From the NCBI GenBank assembly GCA_001632425.1, contig KV425555.1, positions 144,795 to 208,794 on the forward strand: a DNA stretch of 64,000 nt. The letters run 5' to 3'. The translations under genes were made by a program, and so were the position numbers. The notes beneath the pieces are model-generated. The model was not told where the DNA came from. It made no database searches and was given only the letters and a program-made list of their open reading frames with translations. Within the stretch, counting starts at the first letter, position 1. Every line of letters begins with the position of its first letter. Shown piece by piece: positions 1 through 12,269 of this stretch. This stretch comes from Neolentinus lepideus HHB14362 ss-1 (lineage: Eukaryota; Basidiomycota; Agaricomycetes; Gloeophyllales; Gloeophyllaceae).

Positions 1-2069
1 CCTCAGTGCTGCGGCTGCTGCAGGTGTTGCTGTTGCGTTCGGTGCACCCATCGGAGGTACCCTCTTCAGTTTGGAAGAGGTATCCTACTTCTTTCCACCA
101 AAGGTGATGTGGAGAAGGTCAGTTTCATCGCGTCATTGGCGATATTCGGTTTGTTTACTTCTCTGCTGTCAGCTTTTTCTGCGCCATGATCGCTGCTATC
201 ACGCTACGCTTACTTAACCCGTTTGGCACCGGGAAGTTGGTATTATTGCAGGTGACCTACGATAAGGTTGGCAATAAAATACGCACTCCACTACGAGTGT
301 ACCCTGACTTAATCTATGTACTCAGGATTGGCATGCGTATGAACTACTATTCTTCCTGTTCTTGGGCGTTTTCGGGGTACGTGAGTACGCCGCAATGTAG
401 ATCAACGGCAAAATGAAGACTATTTTATTAGGGAGTATATGGCGCCTACTTCTCGAAGTTAAACTACAAATGGACTCGCCATATTCGCAATGGTACATGG
501 CTAAAGACGCACCCCATCTCTGAAGTTTTACTTGTACGTAACATTCGCTAACCTGCTTGCTGCTGGTTGATCGGGTTTTAGGTCACTCTAGTCACAGCGC
601 TGCTCAGCTTTCTAAATCCATTCACCAGGATGGGCGGTACTGAGTTAGTGTACGATCTTTTCGTCGAGTGTCATTCGGGCAATGCCAACGCACATGGAGG
701 CCTTTGTGTCCTGGATCCTCCCAAGCAGGCGTGGCCGGTCATCAAAGCAATTGCTACCGCTTTTGTCGTCAAAGGAGCACTGACCATTGTCACCTTCGGT
801 ATCAAAGTGCCCGCCGGTATCTTCATACCGACTCTGGGTGTCGGCGCATGTGCAGGCCGCATCATGGGGATCTTGGTGCAGTGGTTGCAGTTCAAGTATC
901 CTCAAAGCAGAGTGTTCGCCGTTTGTCACGGTGATTTGGACTGTGTGATTCCCGGGCTGTATGCTATGGTCGGAGCTGCCGCCGCCCTAGCAGGTGCTAC
1001 GGTCAGTTAGCCTTCGCAAGTATCCGGTTATCACTTATGTTTCTGCCTCTGTAGCGAACTACAGTTTCCCTGGCTGTAATCATGTTCGAGCTTACGGACA
1101 CCCTGACCTACGCTGTGCCAGTCATGCTATCTGTCTTGGTCGCAAAAACCGTGGCCGACGCCATAGAACCCAAAGGCATTTATGACTTGGTGATCGAGTC
1201 AGGCGCATCTCATAATCTCTCAATCGGTGGTATCTTACATGTAATACAGGCTCTCGCAACTGCCGTATCTGGATGCTAAACATAATCACATCTGGGAAGA
1301 GTTGCAAGTTGATGACGTGGTAAGATGTCTTGCTTTCCATTGTCTGGACGCCTTGTCATCTCATTCTATCGCGCTAGACCGACAGAGATGTCGACATTAT
1401 CCGTGCGGACAGACAGAATACCGTTGAGAGTCTGCGAGACAAATTGCAGGATCTATTGTCAATCGGCTATGATGATGGCGGTTTCCCGATCCTGAGAAAA
1501 GTCGACAGTGAAAGCGATGGTCTCCGGATGATTGGTTGGATCGGGGCTAACGAGCTCGAGCATGCACTCAGTATGTATAATCGAGCAATATGTATAGTCA
1601 AGTAGTGGATACTCTGCCGCTGACTCTTGCACTTCTAGGCATTGTGGCTGAGTCTGCAGATCATCCGGTTTCTTTCCGTACGTCGCAAACCTACCAACAT
1701 GGTGACCTAGCAGCTTCTTCCGTTTCTTTCTCATCATTCGTGGAGAATGGGTCCGCTGTTGATCCATTCGATTTCAGTGTCTATACGGACCAGGTTTGTT
1801 CTAGTTGAAGTGCTTTTGTGCTTCCGTTAACATGTCTTTTCTTCCAGGCGCCTCTGACCGTACAATCCAACGCTCCCTTAGAACTGGTGCAAGAATTCTT
1901 TGTGAAGCTCGGTGCTAAATATGTAGTTGTCACAGATACCGAAGGATTCTGTAAGTTGCTCTCCTTGATATCGCTGCTACTGTTGGTACTCAAGTGCTTT
2001 CCAGACGAGGGCGTGATAGACAAGAAAACTTGGCTGGCCTTTTTGGAGGGGTTGGGACACAAGTCATGA
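1..2069 (+). CDS. CLC-family voltage-gated chloride channel/transporter, 5' end missing
   Basis: This is the C-terminal two thirds of a CLC anion channel or Cl-/H+ exchanger, an integral membrane protein of Golgi, endosome or vacuole in fungi. The first visible exon encodes [19 protein letters not shown], a CLC signature. Later exons encode the pore motif [15 protein letters not shown] (around 815-880), the helix after AAALAGAT, and [15 protein letters not shown]. The C-terminus is a cytosolic CBS pair: one part near 1386-1570 and the last near 1848-2060, with [21 protein letters not shown]. The stop is TGA at 2067-2069. Exons are split by short introns, for example GTCAGTTAG... after 1001. 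The selectivity-filter region encoded upstream lies outside the window, so Gef1-like versus plasma-membrane type cannot be decided. Confidence 0.9.
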
Positions 2070-2400
2070 GCTAACATGTAGGTACAGTGCGGATCTATGG
2101 ACTCTTCTGGATATCCTTCGGGTGGGCGGGGACGGTAGCAATTTGTCTCAATATTCTCCACAACTAACTCAACTGTATCATGGCACCGCTACGACAACAA
2201 TGACTCATATCTATACTCACATTCCTCATAGTCGCAATGTTATGACATTTTTACATCTATCAACAAGTGATGTCGATCATTTCTAAGGTTGTAGACTGAG
2301 CACCCCTTGAACGTGGCCACATTAGTTACCAAAGAAGGCAATTTGCAAAGTTCGGTGCTTGTCTCTGGTTTCGTCCTCGGTTGTTCCTCTACAGTTCAAC

Positions 2401-3013
2401 ATGCCGAACGAAGGTCTTGGTGTTCCTGTCAAGCTCTTACATGAGTCTCTGGGGCATATTATTACCGTGGAACTGAAAACGGGGCAATTGTATCGTGGCA
2501 AGCTCGCTGAAGGTCCGCCCACGATCATTCTCTCGTTCCATCCGTCTTGAATTCTCATCATGATCCTTTGTCCGTTGCAGCTGAAGACAACTTGAACATC
2601 TCACTGAAGGATATCACAGTCACCGGCAGGGATGGTCGTGTGTCGCAGTTAGATCAAGTCTACATAAGGGGAAGTATGGTCAGATTCTTCATTGTCCCAG
2701 ACATGTTGCAGAATGCGCCGATGTGAGTATTCAGATTTTCAAGCCTTCTTCGACTGAAACTCCGCTTTTCTAGGTTCAAGCGTGTCGGGCCCAATGCTAT
2801 GAGAGGCAGAGGTATTGGTACAGCGCGTGGCCGTGCAACCATCATGAGAGGTACGTGGCTCAAATTCTTATGTTTGCATGGTAATAATCTGTCCCCGAAT
2901 CTTAGCGAACGGTACGCCTTTTATCTGCCAATATGCATTGGTGAGCACTAATATGCCTCTTATTAGCACGTCGTGGTCGTGGCATGCCTGCCGCCCGGGG
3001 AATCAGACGGTAA
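2401..3013 (+). CDS. SMD3: Small nuclear ribonucleoprotein Sm D3
   Basis: This is a core Sm-ring protein that binds the U-rich Sm site of spliceosomal snRNAs in the nucleus. Exon 1 (2401 to about 2512) gives [19 protein letters not shown] and the Sm1 motif. Exon 2 (from about 2580) gives [19 protein letters not shown], and the Sm2 motif follows as [19 protein letters not shown]. The tail is an RG-rich extension. The reading frame needs a 6-nt exon at 2906-2911 (CGAACG, contributing Ala-Asn) between introns of about 55 nt. After the last junction at 2967 the protein ends [12 protein letters not shown] with TAA at 3011-3013. At about 120 residues the length is normal for SmD3. The start ATG at 2401 gives the conserved N-terminus of the family. 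Confidence 0.93.
2906..2911 (+). other. SMD3: 6-nt microexon of SMD3
   Basis: The six bases CGAACG lie between an acceptor (CTTAG at 2901-2905) and a donor (GTACGC from 2912). The preceding exon ends AGAG|GTACGT at 2850 and the following exon starts after TATTAG at 2966. Joining the three pieces gives IMR-AN-ARRGRG in one open frame. Skipping the microexon would also keep the frame, losing two residues. Confidence 0.75.
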
Positions 3014-3295
3014 AATCTCAACCAATAGCATGTACCTTTAATACTATCTGTGAACCTGCATTATTTGTCCACCCGTATTGTATCATTTCTATGCAAAATG
3101 ACTGTCAGTGCACCGAAGACCGGAATGTTTGCGCGTGGACAGTGGCAGCCTTTTGTGGACTTGCTCTACGTATATCATGTACATGATGTCTGCCTTGTTT
3201 CTACACCACGATCGCTGAAATTTATACTCTACTGTGTCGGTCATAATCCATCAAGTGACTGAACACTGCATTTTGAGCATTGGCTCCTGACACGT

Positions 3296-6200
3296 ATGTC
3301 TGTCCGAAATGTTGCCGCCGATACCAACAACGCGACAGACCCGTTCGAACTGGAGCGACTTGCCGAGGAGCTAGCCGCACGAGAAGTCTTGGACAACGCA
3401 AGGGAACTTCAAGACGAGGGTGCTTATGATTTACCTATATACGTTCCGCTTTCGCATGATAATCCCTATCTGGCTGTCGAGACTTTCGACGTGGAAGAGT
3501 TCTTGCTCTCGCGCTCGTACACAGCCCTTCCCGATTTACGGTCCGAGCTGAGGGAATATCTGGCAACACTAAAAGAGTCCTTGGTGAAGCTCATCAATGA
3601 CGATTACGAGGCATTCATAAGTCTCAGCACGGACTTGCGGAGAGAAGGTGCGAGACTTGAGAGGCTGAAACGTCCCTTGGGCGACGTGAAGACTCATATA
3701 ATAGTGTGTTCCTTTCGGTTGGATCAGTGTACATGCCAGATAATTGAAACAATGCATATACTCTGTTAGGAATCCCGTGACGAGCTGCGAGCTATCCAGG
3801 ACAACATTCAGGTTAAATTGCAAAATCGGGCCGTTCTGCGAGAGGACAAGGCATGTTCATATGCACAAGTGACGACTGGATAGTCTAACCAAACGAAAAC
3901 AGGCATTCTTGCACCTCCTCCTGAAAATCTCGGAATCCGTCACTCGTCTGGAGTCTCTTCTTCTCATCACACTACCAGAAAGTGAATCCTCTTCATCCGA
4001 ACGTAGGTTACACGGGTTAAGTCCTCATCTGAATAACCAGGACGAGGGGTCGCGTGATGACAAGTTCGTTTGCAAGTCATTTGAATCTGCTGTTTCTCGC
4101 TGATCCTTCCTTTAGAATAAGAGGGAGTCGCGCGAAGCACTTGTCTCGCGTAGCCTCAGAATACACTCAGCTCGTGTATCACATCTCCAAGGCGGAAGAG
4201 CAAAACGCAGCGTTCGTGGACGAGATTCGATGGGTTTGTGTGATCTGTAGCTTCTAGCCTCAGAAGTCACTAAAACCCCTTCCCACAGAGAGTCGATCGA
4301 ATACGTTCCACCCTATCCTCAGATTTGGATCATCTTTTCGGGTCCACTCTGACCGCATTGACCGATGGCAAGGAAGAGAGTAAAGTGAATAAAGGCACCG
4401 AGACCGAAAGTGCTAAGTGGATGTCGGATCTCGTTGAATGCCTGAGATCTTACGACATGTTGGGTCTTTGGCGTGACGCCGAAGATGTTCTTAGAAGAGA
4501 GGTTATTCGCGGTTTTGTCAAGAATGTGAGTTCCACAGACTCCGTTCATTGGCCCAGTTGACTTCATAAGAAGCTCTAGACCATCTTCCCCGGATCACTA
4601 ACTGCTCCACATTCGCCTCTCCTTCCTCATACACCCTTCCCGCCACCACGCAGCCCTGCCCCTCCAACAACTGCATCTTATTTCCCTCCCCGAACGCCCT
4701 ATACACCCTTCACCGCTTTTGCGTCCAAAGAGAATCCCTTGCAACTGCTACAGACAGGAATCACCCGATCATCGGTGCCACTTCTTGACGAGACGGACAA
4801 CACATTGGCCGTATTGTACAATAGAATCTTAAGATTTGTCGACCGTGATTTGTCCAAGATCATGGAGGCGGCCGAAAGAGTTAGCGTCAAGTCAAGCTCA
4901 AGGGCGAAGATGTCAAATACGGCCGCATCTCTTGCCTCTAAGCAGATGAAACAGACCTCCGACGCACGAAGAGATGAGCAAGCGTTCGACATTATGGCGA
5001 ATGTTATTTGGGCCGAGATTTCTCGCGCCATAATCGATGAGCTCGGAAGTGTCGTCTTTGCTGTAGGTAGGCCAGACGAGTTTCGAAAGGTCAGTGTGGC
5101 ATTTCCTAGCATTCTTCACAGTGCACGCGACCGACAAAGCTCTTGTAGAACTACGACACTAGCCAAGCTTTTATTCGGTCACTCGAATTCCTTGCGCCGT
5201 CTATCGCATCCGTAGAATCTATGCGCCATCATCCCCTTTTCACCTCCTTCGAGCGTCGTTGGCAGTTACCCGTTTATTTCCAGCTGCGATGGAAGGAAAT
5301 CATAACACACCTTGAGGATGCCCTCTCTATCACACGTATAGAGCCTTCGCCGAACAGAAGTAAGTATCCATTATGGTGCCTCTGCAAGACGCTGATGTTA
5401 CATGTCACAGCTGAGGTACACCCCTTTGTGACTGTACAAGCGAAAGCGATATTGGTGTCTATAGAGACTTGCTGGAGTGCCCAAGTTTACATTCCCGAAC
5501 TCGGTCACCGTTTCTGGCGCTTCACTCTGCAGGTAAGTTTTACATCCATCCTGCTCCGTCCACCCTTTCTATGAATTCACGCTGCGGAACTAGCTATTGA
5601 GCAGGTACAAGACATGGCTTGATTCCAGCCTTCCCGCATTTGAACCGCTGCCGAAGGCGAACCTAGATGTCAACGTGGATGCCTCGGTTTGTTCTTTGCC
5701 CTGACCACTACAGCATGGCGGTCTCAAATTCATAATCTCTTCATAGACGTTGGGTACACCACGGACAGCCACACCTGTATCGCAAGGTGCCGACACTGTC
5801 AGCCCAGAAGCGAATGCAAATGATGAGGTTTTGTTGCGCCAGCTTGGGGCTGCGATTACAGATATTAAAGCTATGCAGCAGCAAATTTCGAAGCTCTGGC
5901 GTGAAGAGATATCTGCAATGCTTCCTGATATGATCGAAACTGAGGGTCAAGAAGTCATTGACGCGGAAGGTTTGTCACCGATGTCCGAGCTAGTGGAACG
6001 CGATTCTGACGTGGGTGAGGTAGATGTTATAAACCATGCTCTTGATGCATTGGTGTCGATGATCTTACCCATATCCAATCAAATCATTGCAATCCTTACC
6101 AGACGAGCATGTGAAGCCGTACAGGCAGTTAGGTCCATTCCGGCATCTCTTCGAGCTATGTCCTTGAAGCGGGCGCCGAGTGAACCGAGCTATTTTGTTC

Positions 6201-6642
6201 CTACCATTCTACAGCCCGTTAAATCTTTCTTCGGCATCGGTACTGGTGCAGGACCAGGAAGCGATTTGGAGACCGAATACTTAGGCCCCTACAGTGCGGA
6301 GGTGTTTGAAAACGCAGTCCAGAGGTGCTGCTACCTTAATATCAGTGGACCATCATGCGATCCTAATCCCGTTCAACCTGCAGGTATATCTTCTGGATTA
6401 CTTCCTTAAAGCGGACGGAAGAGTCACTGAGGAAATTGCAGAAAGCTAAGAAACCACTGTTCGGTAGAGCGCCTACGGGGCGAGACGAGAAAGGGAAAGA
6501 TGAGGAGAGAATACGATCTCAGATGATACTGGACGTCGAAGCGTTCGGCAAAGACGCTGCCTCACTGGGTGTGAGTGTGGAAGACGTGCCAGCCTTCCAG
6601 TCTTTGCGCCACATGGTTCATGCTAGTCTCAGTGAAGGTTAG
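3296..6642 (+). CDS. COG2: Conserved oligomeric Golgi complex subunit 2
   Basis: COG2 is a lobe-A subunit of the COG tether that captures retrograde vesicles at the Golgi. The N-terminal exon (3296-3700) carries the family hallmark: VETFDVEEFLLSR, then LREYLATLKESLVKLINDDY and a coiled-coil stretch LSTDLRREGARLERLKRPL. The following exons continue the coiled coil (VKLQNRAVLREDKAFLHLLL). The C-terminal region has YIPELGHRFWRFTLQ and LLSRYKTWLDSSLP near 5490-5640, typical of the COG2 C-terminal domain. The last exon ends either at TAG 6640-6642 (ASLSEG) or, if GTTAGT at 6637 is a donor, at TGA 6697-6699. It is convergent with VPS8, about 140 bp from its stop. Roughly ten short introns are implied. 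Confidence 0.88.
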
Positions 6643-6781
6643 TGGCTTCCGTTTTCCATGAACGACCTGATCTTATGCCGGCGACGATTAGATTCGTGAC
6701 ATGTCAATGTCTCAGCGTCTCCCATCTCCGTAAGTAGCGTATTTAATTACTGTAGCCCAAACCAATAAACATGCATGATTA

Positions 6782-9700
6782 CTATACAATGCTAGCATTA
6801 GACTCAGAAGGATAACATCTACTATGGTATATAGCTCCTGTCCGTGATACAATGATACTCCCCCGCTGTTCGCCCTGTGCCTCTCCCTGACTCCATCTCT
6901 GGTCTTCTGAAAGGATTTGGTGACATCCTTGACAGATACCCCTTGTAGGAGCCCAACCCCGAAGCTTGGCACAAACCAATTCCTCAGTCGTCTCAAACAC
7001 GTCTCTGTCGACCAGATGTTTTGTGATAAATAGCATATCCCCGTCACTTCGATACGACTCAAGCATCCCAGTGAGTATTGCTCGGAACTCAGTGTAAGGT
7101 GTCCCCTTCGCTCTGTTGGCTCCTGTGGAGGAATCGACCAAACGCTTGAATAACCGTGGGAACGATACCGCGTTCGTCGAACTGACAGACATTAGCGTCG
7201 CAAATGTCTCTTGTACCAGTGAACGCAGTGCAGATAGAACCCAAGCTTCCGCCTCAGCATTTAAATCAAGAATCTGCGCAGAATAACAGCACGAGACGTC
7301 CTGAACACAGTCAATCTGACTGCGTAGCAGTCGGAACCACATATCTTCGAGGGAGGTCTTCTCTACTGATGCCGCGTTGGAGGACTCCACGCAAACCGAA
7401 ATTCCTGCCCTCCCTACGGATTGAAGAGCAGAAACCAACTTTTCCAACTCTTCATGGGATGAGTTTTCATCCACCCTCTTGGTGATGACTGTTGTGACAT
7501 TATTTGCAAGCTTGCTCTCAAACGATTGGACTTTCGACATAGAAGCCGCCGCGTTCCCCTCGGTGCTGGCCGCCCACACTGCTGCATCAAAGACGTGATT
7601 TTCCTCACAGGTACGGATAACGTCCGAGCGCTCCACGAATCCCTGCGGGAGATATTTCAGAGACTCCACAACATTACTCGGATCGATGCGACAATGTAGC
7701 TCTATGTATAGCGATCGCAGCTCTGACGGCACATTTGGAGAGGGATCGCGGCGCCGTTTGAATCCCACAATCTCATCGTCTTCTGCGGAATGTGGTCCAA
7801 GGAGCTGGCGAAGATACGCGAATCGAGCCTGCTCCCGATTATCCATAGGAACGGCATCGACGGCATCTGAATGTAGGTCTGGAGCGTACGTATCGATCAA
7901 CAAAGCCGTGTACGCAACGCTGATGTGCAGGAGGCGAGGGATGGCATCACAAACTGCAGCGATTACATCGAAAGGTAATGACCCAGCATTCGACCGACTT
8001 GCCAAGGTCATAACATCGCTTGCTCCGCTGAAGACCTCCATGCCATCCAGATCCGAATCGTTCAAATACGCGAGGAACAACGGTGCCCATTGCTGTTCAT
8101 GTCGATACCAAGACCTCAGAATGCGATAGAAACCAGCCGCATGGAAGAGTTCAAGAATTGTATCACTATCGTGAGGCACGTACGCGGAAAGCAGATATTC
8201 TGCAGCCAGCTGCCGGTCCTCGCGAGTGTCCTCATCAGGGTCTTCCGTAAGGCCAATCAAGATGTTTTGCATCACACTAGGCGGTATGTGGATGACTTGG
8301 GCATACTTGTACTTGGCGATGCTACGGGCAATGAAAATATTGATGAAGGTAATGTCGCTCTGGGTGAGTCCACCAGAAGACAAGACCTCTAGGAGAATGT
8401 TGCATATGATGTTCCTGCTGATGCTTGGGTTACCGTAATTAAAGTAAGAGTCCTCAAAAGCCAGATCAAGAGAGTGCAAGAAGGCTTCGGCATCAAAGCG
8501 TAGCAGTAGACGAAGATATGGGTATGTAGACTCGATCCCGCCTTCTTCATCGGCTGTTAGTACAAGCTTTCCACCCTCGCCAGGCGGCCATACGCTAGAC
8601 CGACCGAAGAACAGGAACGTGTAGACATCGTTTTTGGCTGTTTGAGCTTCGTCTTCGGGTAAAGGATCTTCACTGGGATACGTGAGCCCTGATAGAACAT
8701 CACCCAAGTATGGGTAGACTTTGTAGCCATTCAGAATGATTGGCTCCAGGTGCGCTTCATCCATGGAAACTCCGAAGTCTTGGGATCTGTACGAGTTTTC
8801 CATTTGAGCTCTGCGATACTGCATGACCTTTCTTATGAGGCCCAACAATTCGACGACAGGAGCCACGTAGTCCTTCATGGCACGAGTGTACACATAGATC
8901 AGAGCATCATAGAGCTGATGTGCTTTGCATAAGTGAACGGCTTGATTGATGTCAAGGCAATCGGGTTCTATGTGCCAGATGACACGCTCAACAAGATCTG
9001 GCCTCCCATCCTCGTCATGCATGGCCACAAGTCGCTGAGTGATACGTGGCGGGACGTATCGAATGGTGCCTTCCAGCACAAGTGCCTCCAGTTGGACGAG
9101 GAACATTTGCGATATACCGGAATCATCATAATACTGGAAGAGGTCCTCGAAAAGGAAGTCGTAATCATCCAAGGCCCTGCACGCTCGCGCGCATGTCTGT
9201 ACTAGGCCTTCGAACAGCTCGGTTCGGTCGACACCGCGTCCATTCGCAGACACGTGCGTCTCGACAAGTCGCTCTTCGGAGAAGGCGTAGCGTGCTGAGG
9301 CCGTCATCAGGTCTCGCAGTTTCTGGCCGACGATGTCCTTGACTTGCCCCGGGGCATCGGGCAGGCCGTTGCGATTTCCTGGTGCTTCGCCCGTATAATA
9401 TGTTCGGGTCAATTCAATGGCTGATAAGAAGTTGCCCTGTGACACAAGAGCAAGGATACGGTCCGCCCAAGTCAGAAGTGTTCCCACGGATATATCTTGT
9501 CGACCCTGCAGCACTTAGTGGGCATCTGAAGCAACTCGCAGACAAAAGAGCACGTACGAGGAGAAAGACCTTCCCCTTGTATACTCGCACACTATGCGCG
9601 ATGTCACTGACAGAGTCGGCATAGGGCATCATGCCATTCACCGTGTATCCTAAGGTAGGCGAGACCAGTAACGACGCATCGTAACTGGCTTTTTCAACCA

Positions 9701-11850
9701 ATTTCGACGTTGCGACGTCGTACACCTCTAGTGATTGGGCGGTGACGAGGATGATTTGCTGGGAAAAGAGAAATCAGTCTGAATAACATCGATGAAAAAG
9801 ACTTGACGAAGCAGACGAACCCACATTGGCATTCAACCACTGCAAAGCAAGCACGTCTGCACCGCTAACCGTCGCCCAGCTGCGCTCCTCTGCAAACGCA
9901 ATCACACCTACTTCATACGTGCTCGTCTTGCCATTTCTCGGATTCTTCACCTTCTGTGTGACTTTGGTTTCATATATTCGTAACAGGTACACAGTATCCG
10001 CCCAAGAGTACGCGAGAACGGGATCAGTCGGAGGCAACAGCTCATTCGTCTTGTGACTCTTCTCCAGTTTCGTTGGTAACTTTTCGCCCGGCGTCATGCT
10101 GGGCCACCATGCCATTGTTCCTTTCCACTTCGACCTGACCCCTTTCTCGTCCGCATCATCTCGATGACGCCGAAACCAGGTTTTCGGAGTTGGTTTCAAC
10201 CCAATAATCACCAGTTTCATCGGAGTCAACATGGCAACTACCTGATATGTATCCGTCGCGTGAGGTGCAGTGCCTAAAGGCAGCGCCGCCATAGACAATA
10301 TCGTGTTGGACTTACGTAACCGTCTTCGTCGGAACGGGCCAGCAAAGGATCTATGGCCGTTGCCATTCGCAGGCAGGACAAGCCCCGCGTTGGGACTATC
10401 AGCATTTGCAGGCAACCCATCAGCTGGATCTGCCTCAGGATATTTTCCCAATATCCTCAGGATGTCACTCGCCTCCACAAAGAGAACTTTGCCGAGACTG
10501 TGATAAAAAGCGAGCCCATTTTCATCCGCAGACACGATTGCGGTATGTCTGCCAGCCACGAAGCCGATGGACGTGATTCTGGACCCAATAAGGTGACCTT
10601 CCTGGCGCCCAGCGGCGACAGCAGGCATCGATGTGGGTGCGACAAAGCGAGCAGGCGTTTGCGGCTTTGACAAGTCGAAAAGCTGGATGTGTCCGGAGGC
10701 ATGACCCGTCGCGACATAGGTATGGTCATGAGACAGCGCTACGGCACTCACCGGGCCAACAGCTACAGCTGGAAGTATGCTATTGAGTGCACCGAATGAT
10801 CCAGTTCTTCGGTATCCTTACCTGACGTTTCGTTTCCACAGATGGCTCTGAGAGACTGTTTGAAGTCAAACACAAGTAGCTTGCCCAAGTCGGTTCCGAT
10901 GCAGATTAGCCCATTCGCAGCCATGACTGTGGGCGAGCCGAGCGAGGGCGAACCCAGGATGGCCGAAGCCTTCTGACTCAATTTCTTACCATACAGGATA
11001 TCGGATATAGTCTGCAACTGTGTCCACTTGAAGACCTCTCTATCAAGTCTGGAATGCCCGTTCGCTGTACCGGGACGATCCGAGTAGTGGTCGAGATTCG
11101 AGGGCGTGGTTGAGCGTGATATGGCGGAGAAATGGGATGGCGACGGCGATGCCGTGCCAAATGCAGGAGTATGTATGGTCAGTCCACTACCAGTCGCCGA
11201 GTTATTCCGGGATGCCTGCGGGTTATAGGACCGCAGTCGAGAGATAGTGGGGTGCAGGAATGGCCTGGCCTGCCGGGAAGGCGTGCCTGGAACGCTCGTA
11301 GGAGATGCCATTCTTGAGACGGAAAGATGGGTGAATGAAGGGGCTGAAGGTGAGGAAGGTGTATGCTCTGACGAAACTTCGACGTGCTGTCGAGACGTCC
11401 ACAAGTTATGAGTACCTCAGTTTGCACGAGTACAGCATGCGAAAAACTCACAGGCGTCTCCTGGCCATTCAATCCGTTGAGAATCTTATCTTGTGATTCG
11501 TGTAGTAGCGACTTTTCCACCTCCCCTTCCTCTATCTCATCGTCCTCTGGGGTGTGTTCTGACCCCAGGATATCCCGTAGTCGTTCTCGATACCCGGCGT
11601 TATTGGAGGCGTCAACACCATCATAAATAAAGCTCTCGTCTTCTTCCTCTTCGTCGCTTCCATTGCCCTGGACATCGTTCTCTGATTCATCCATCAACTC
11701 CTCCATACGCGACGAATACGAGTAGTTTCCCGCGTCCGGCTCATTCTCTTCTGCATCACCGTCCCAGGAGTCAAAAGATAGCTTCTTCGTGTGAGATACA
11801 TTCGTAGATCCATTTGTCGAGAGATCTTGCAAAGAAGAGCTAGAGGCCAT
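6782..11850 (-). CDS. VPS8: Vacuolar protein sorting protein 8, CORVET complex subunit
   Basis: VPS8 is the Rab5-effector subunit of the CORVET tether acting at early endosomes. Exon 1 (11850 to about 11450) is an acidic, low-complexity N-terminus. The next exon (11404-10800) includes FKWTQLQTISDILYGKK and LICIGTDLGKLLVFDFKQ, the usual VPS8 entry into the beta-propeller. Further WD-like blades occur at 10751-9780 (AVALSHDHTYVATGHASGH). A long single exon, 9514-6782 (910 codons), is the alpha-solenoid, with QAVHLCKAHQLYDALIYVYT. The C-terminus has a short Cys/His module (CQGCHQ...YHSRCY) that looks like a reduced RING, where animal and yeast VPS8 carry a fuller RING-H2. The stop is at 6782-6784. 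An unusual N-terminal Ser/Pro-rich insertion spans about 11380-11080. Confidence 0.9.
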
Positions 11851-12269
11851 AGAGGAACAACGCGCGAAACAGGACTTCGCGCGTGCAGTGACGTTGATAT
11901 TCGGCTACTTCAGCCACTTTGGACAAACATTAGCACGTGGACTATAAAGTACGTTATCCGTACCGTGCAGTACGTGTAACTCGCCTCTCCTCCGTCTGAG
12001 TCGACAATAATATCGTTTGCCGGTAATCAATGAGGATCAGGACGACTACTGATACAAATTAACAAAAGATATTGCAATTCGGAACTGGTCGTGAGACAGG
12101 AGTACACAATAGCAATAAAGAGACCGAAACGATGACAGAGGAGCAACGAAGGTAAAACAGACAGACACGGACGCAAGGGAGTGAGGGAGGAAATGAAAGG
12201 GAGCAATAATACAGGTATCTATCAGTAGAAAAATCAAAACAGTAATCCATCCGATACCTCCGCAAGCAA
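11851..12269. other. Intergenic gap between VPS8 start and PHD gene stop
   Basis: This 419-bp stretch separates two minus-strand genes. It should hold the VPS8 promoter (right of 11850) and the 3' UTR of the PHD-finger gene. A CACGTG E-box occurs near 11934, in AGCACGTGGAC. No ORF with recognisable protein features is present. Confidence 0.5.

Noticed and set aside
630..929. Overlapping ORFs on both strands inside the CLC gene
   Set aside because: Shadow frames of the CLC pore exon.
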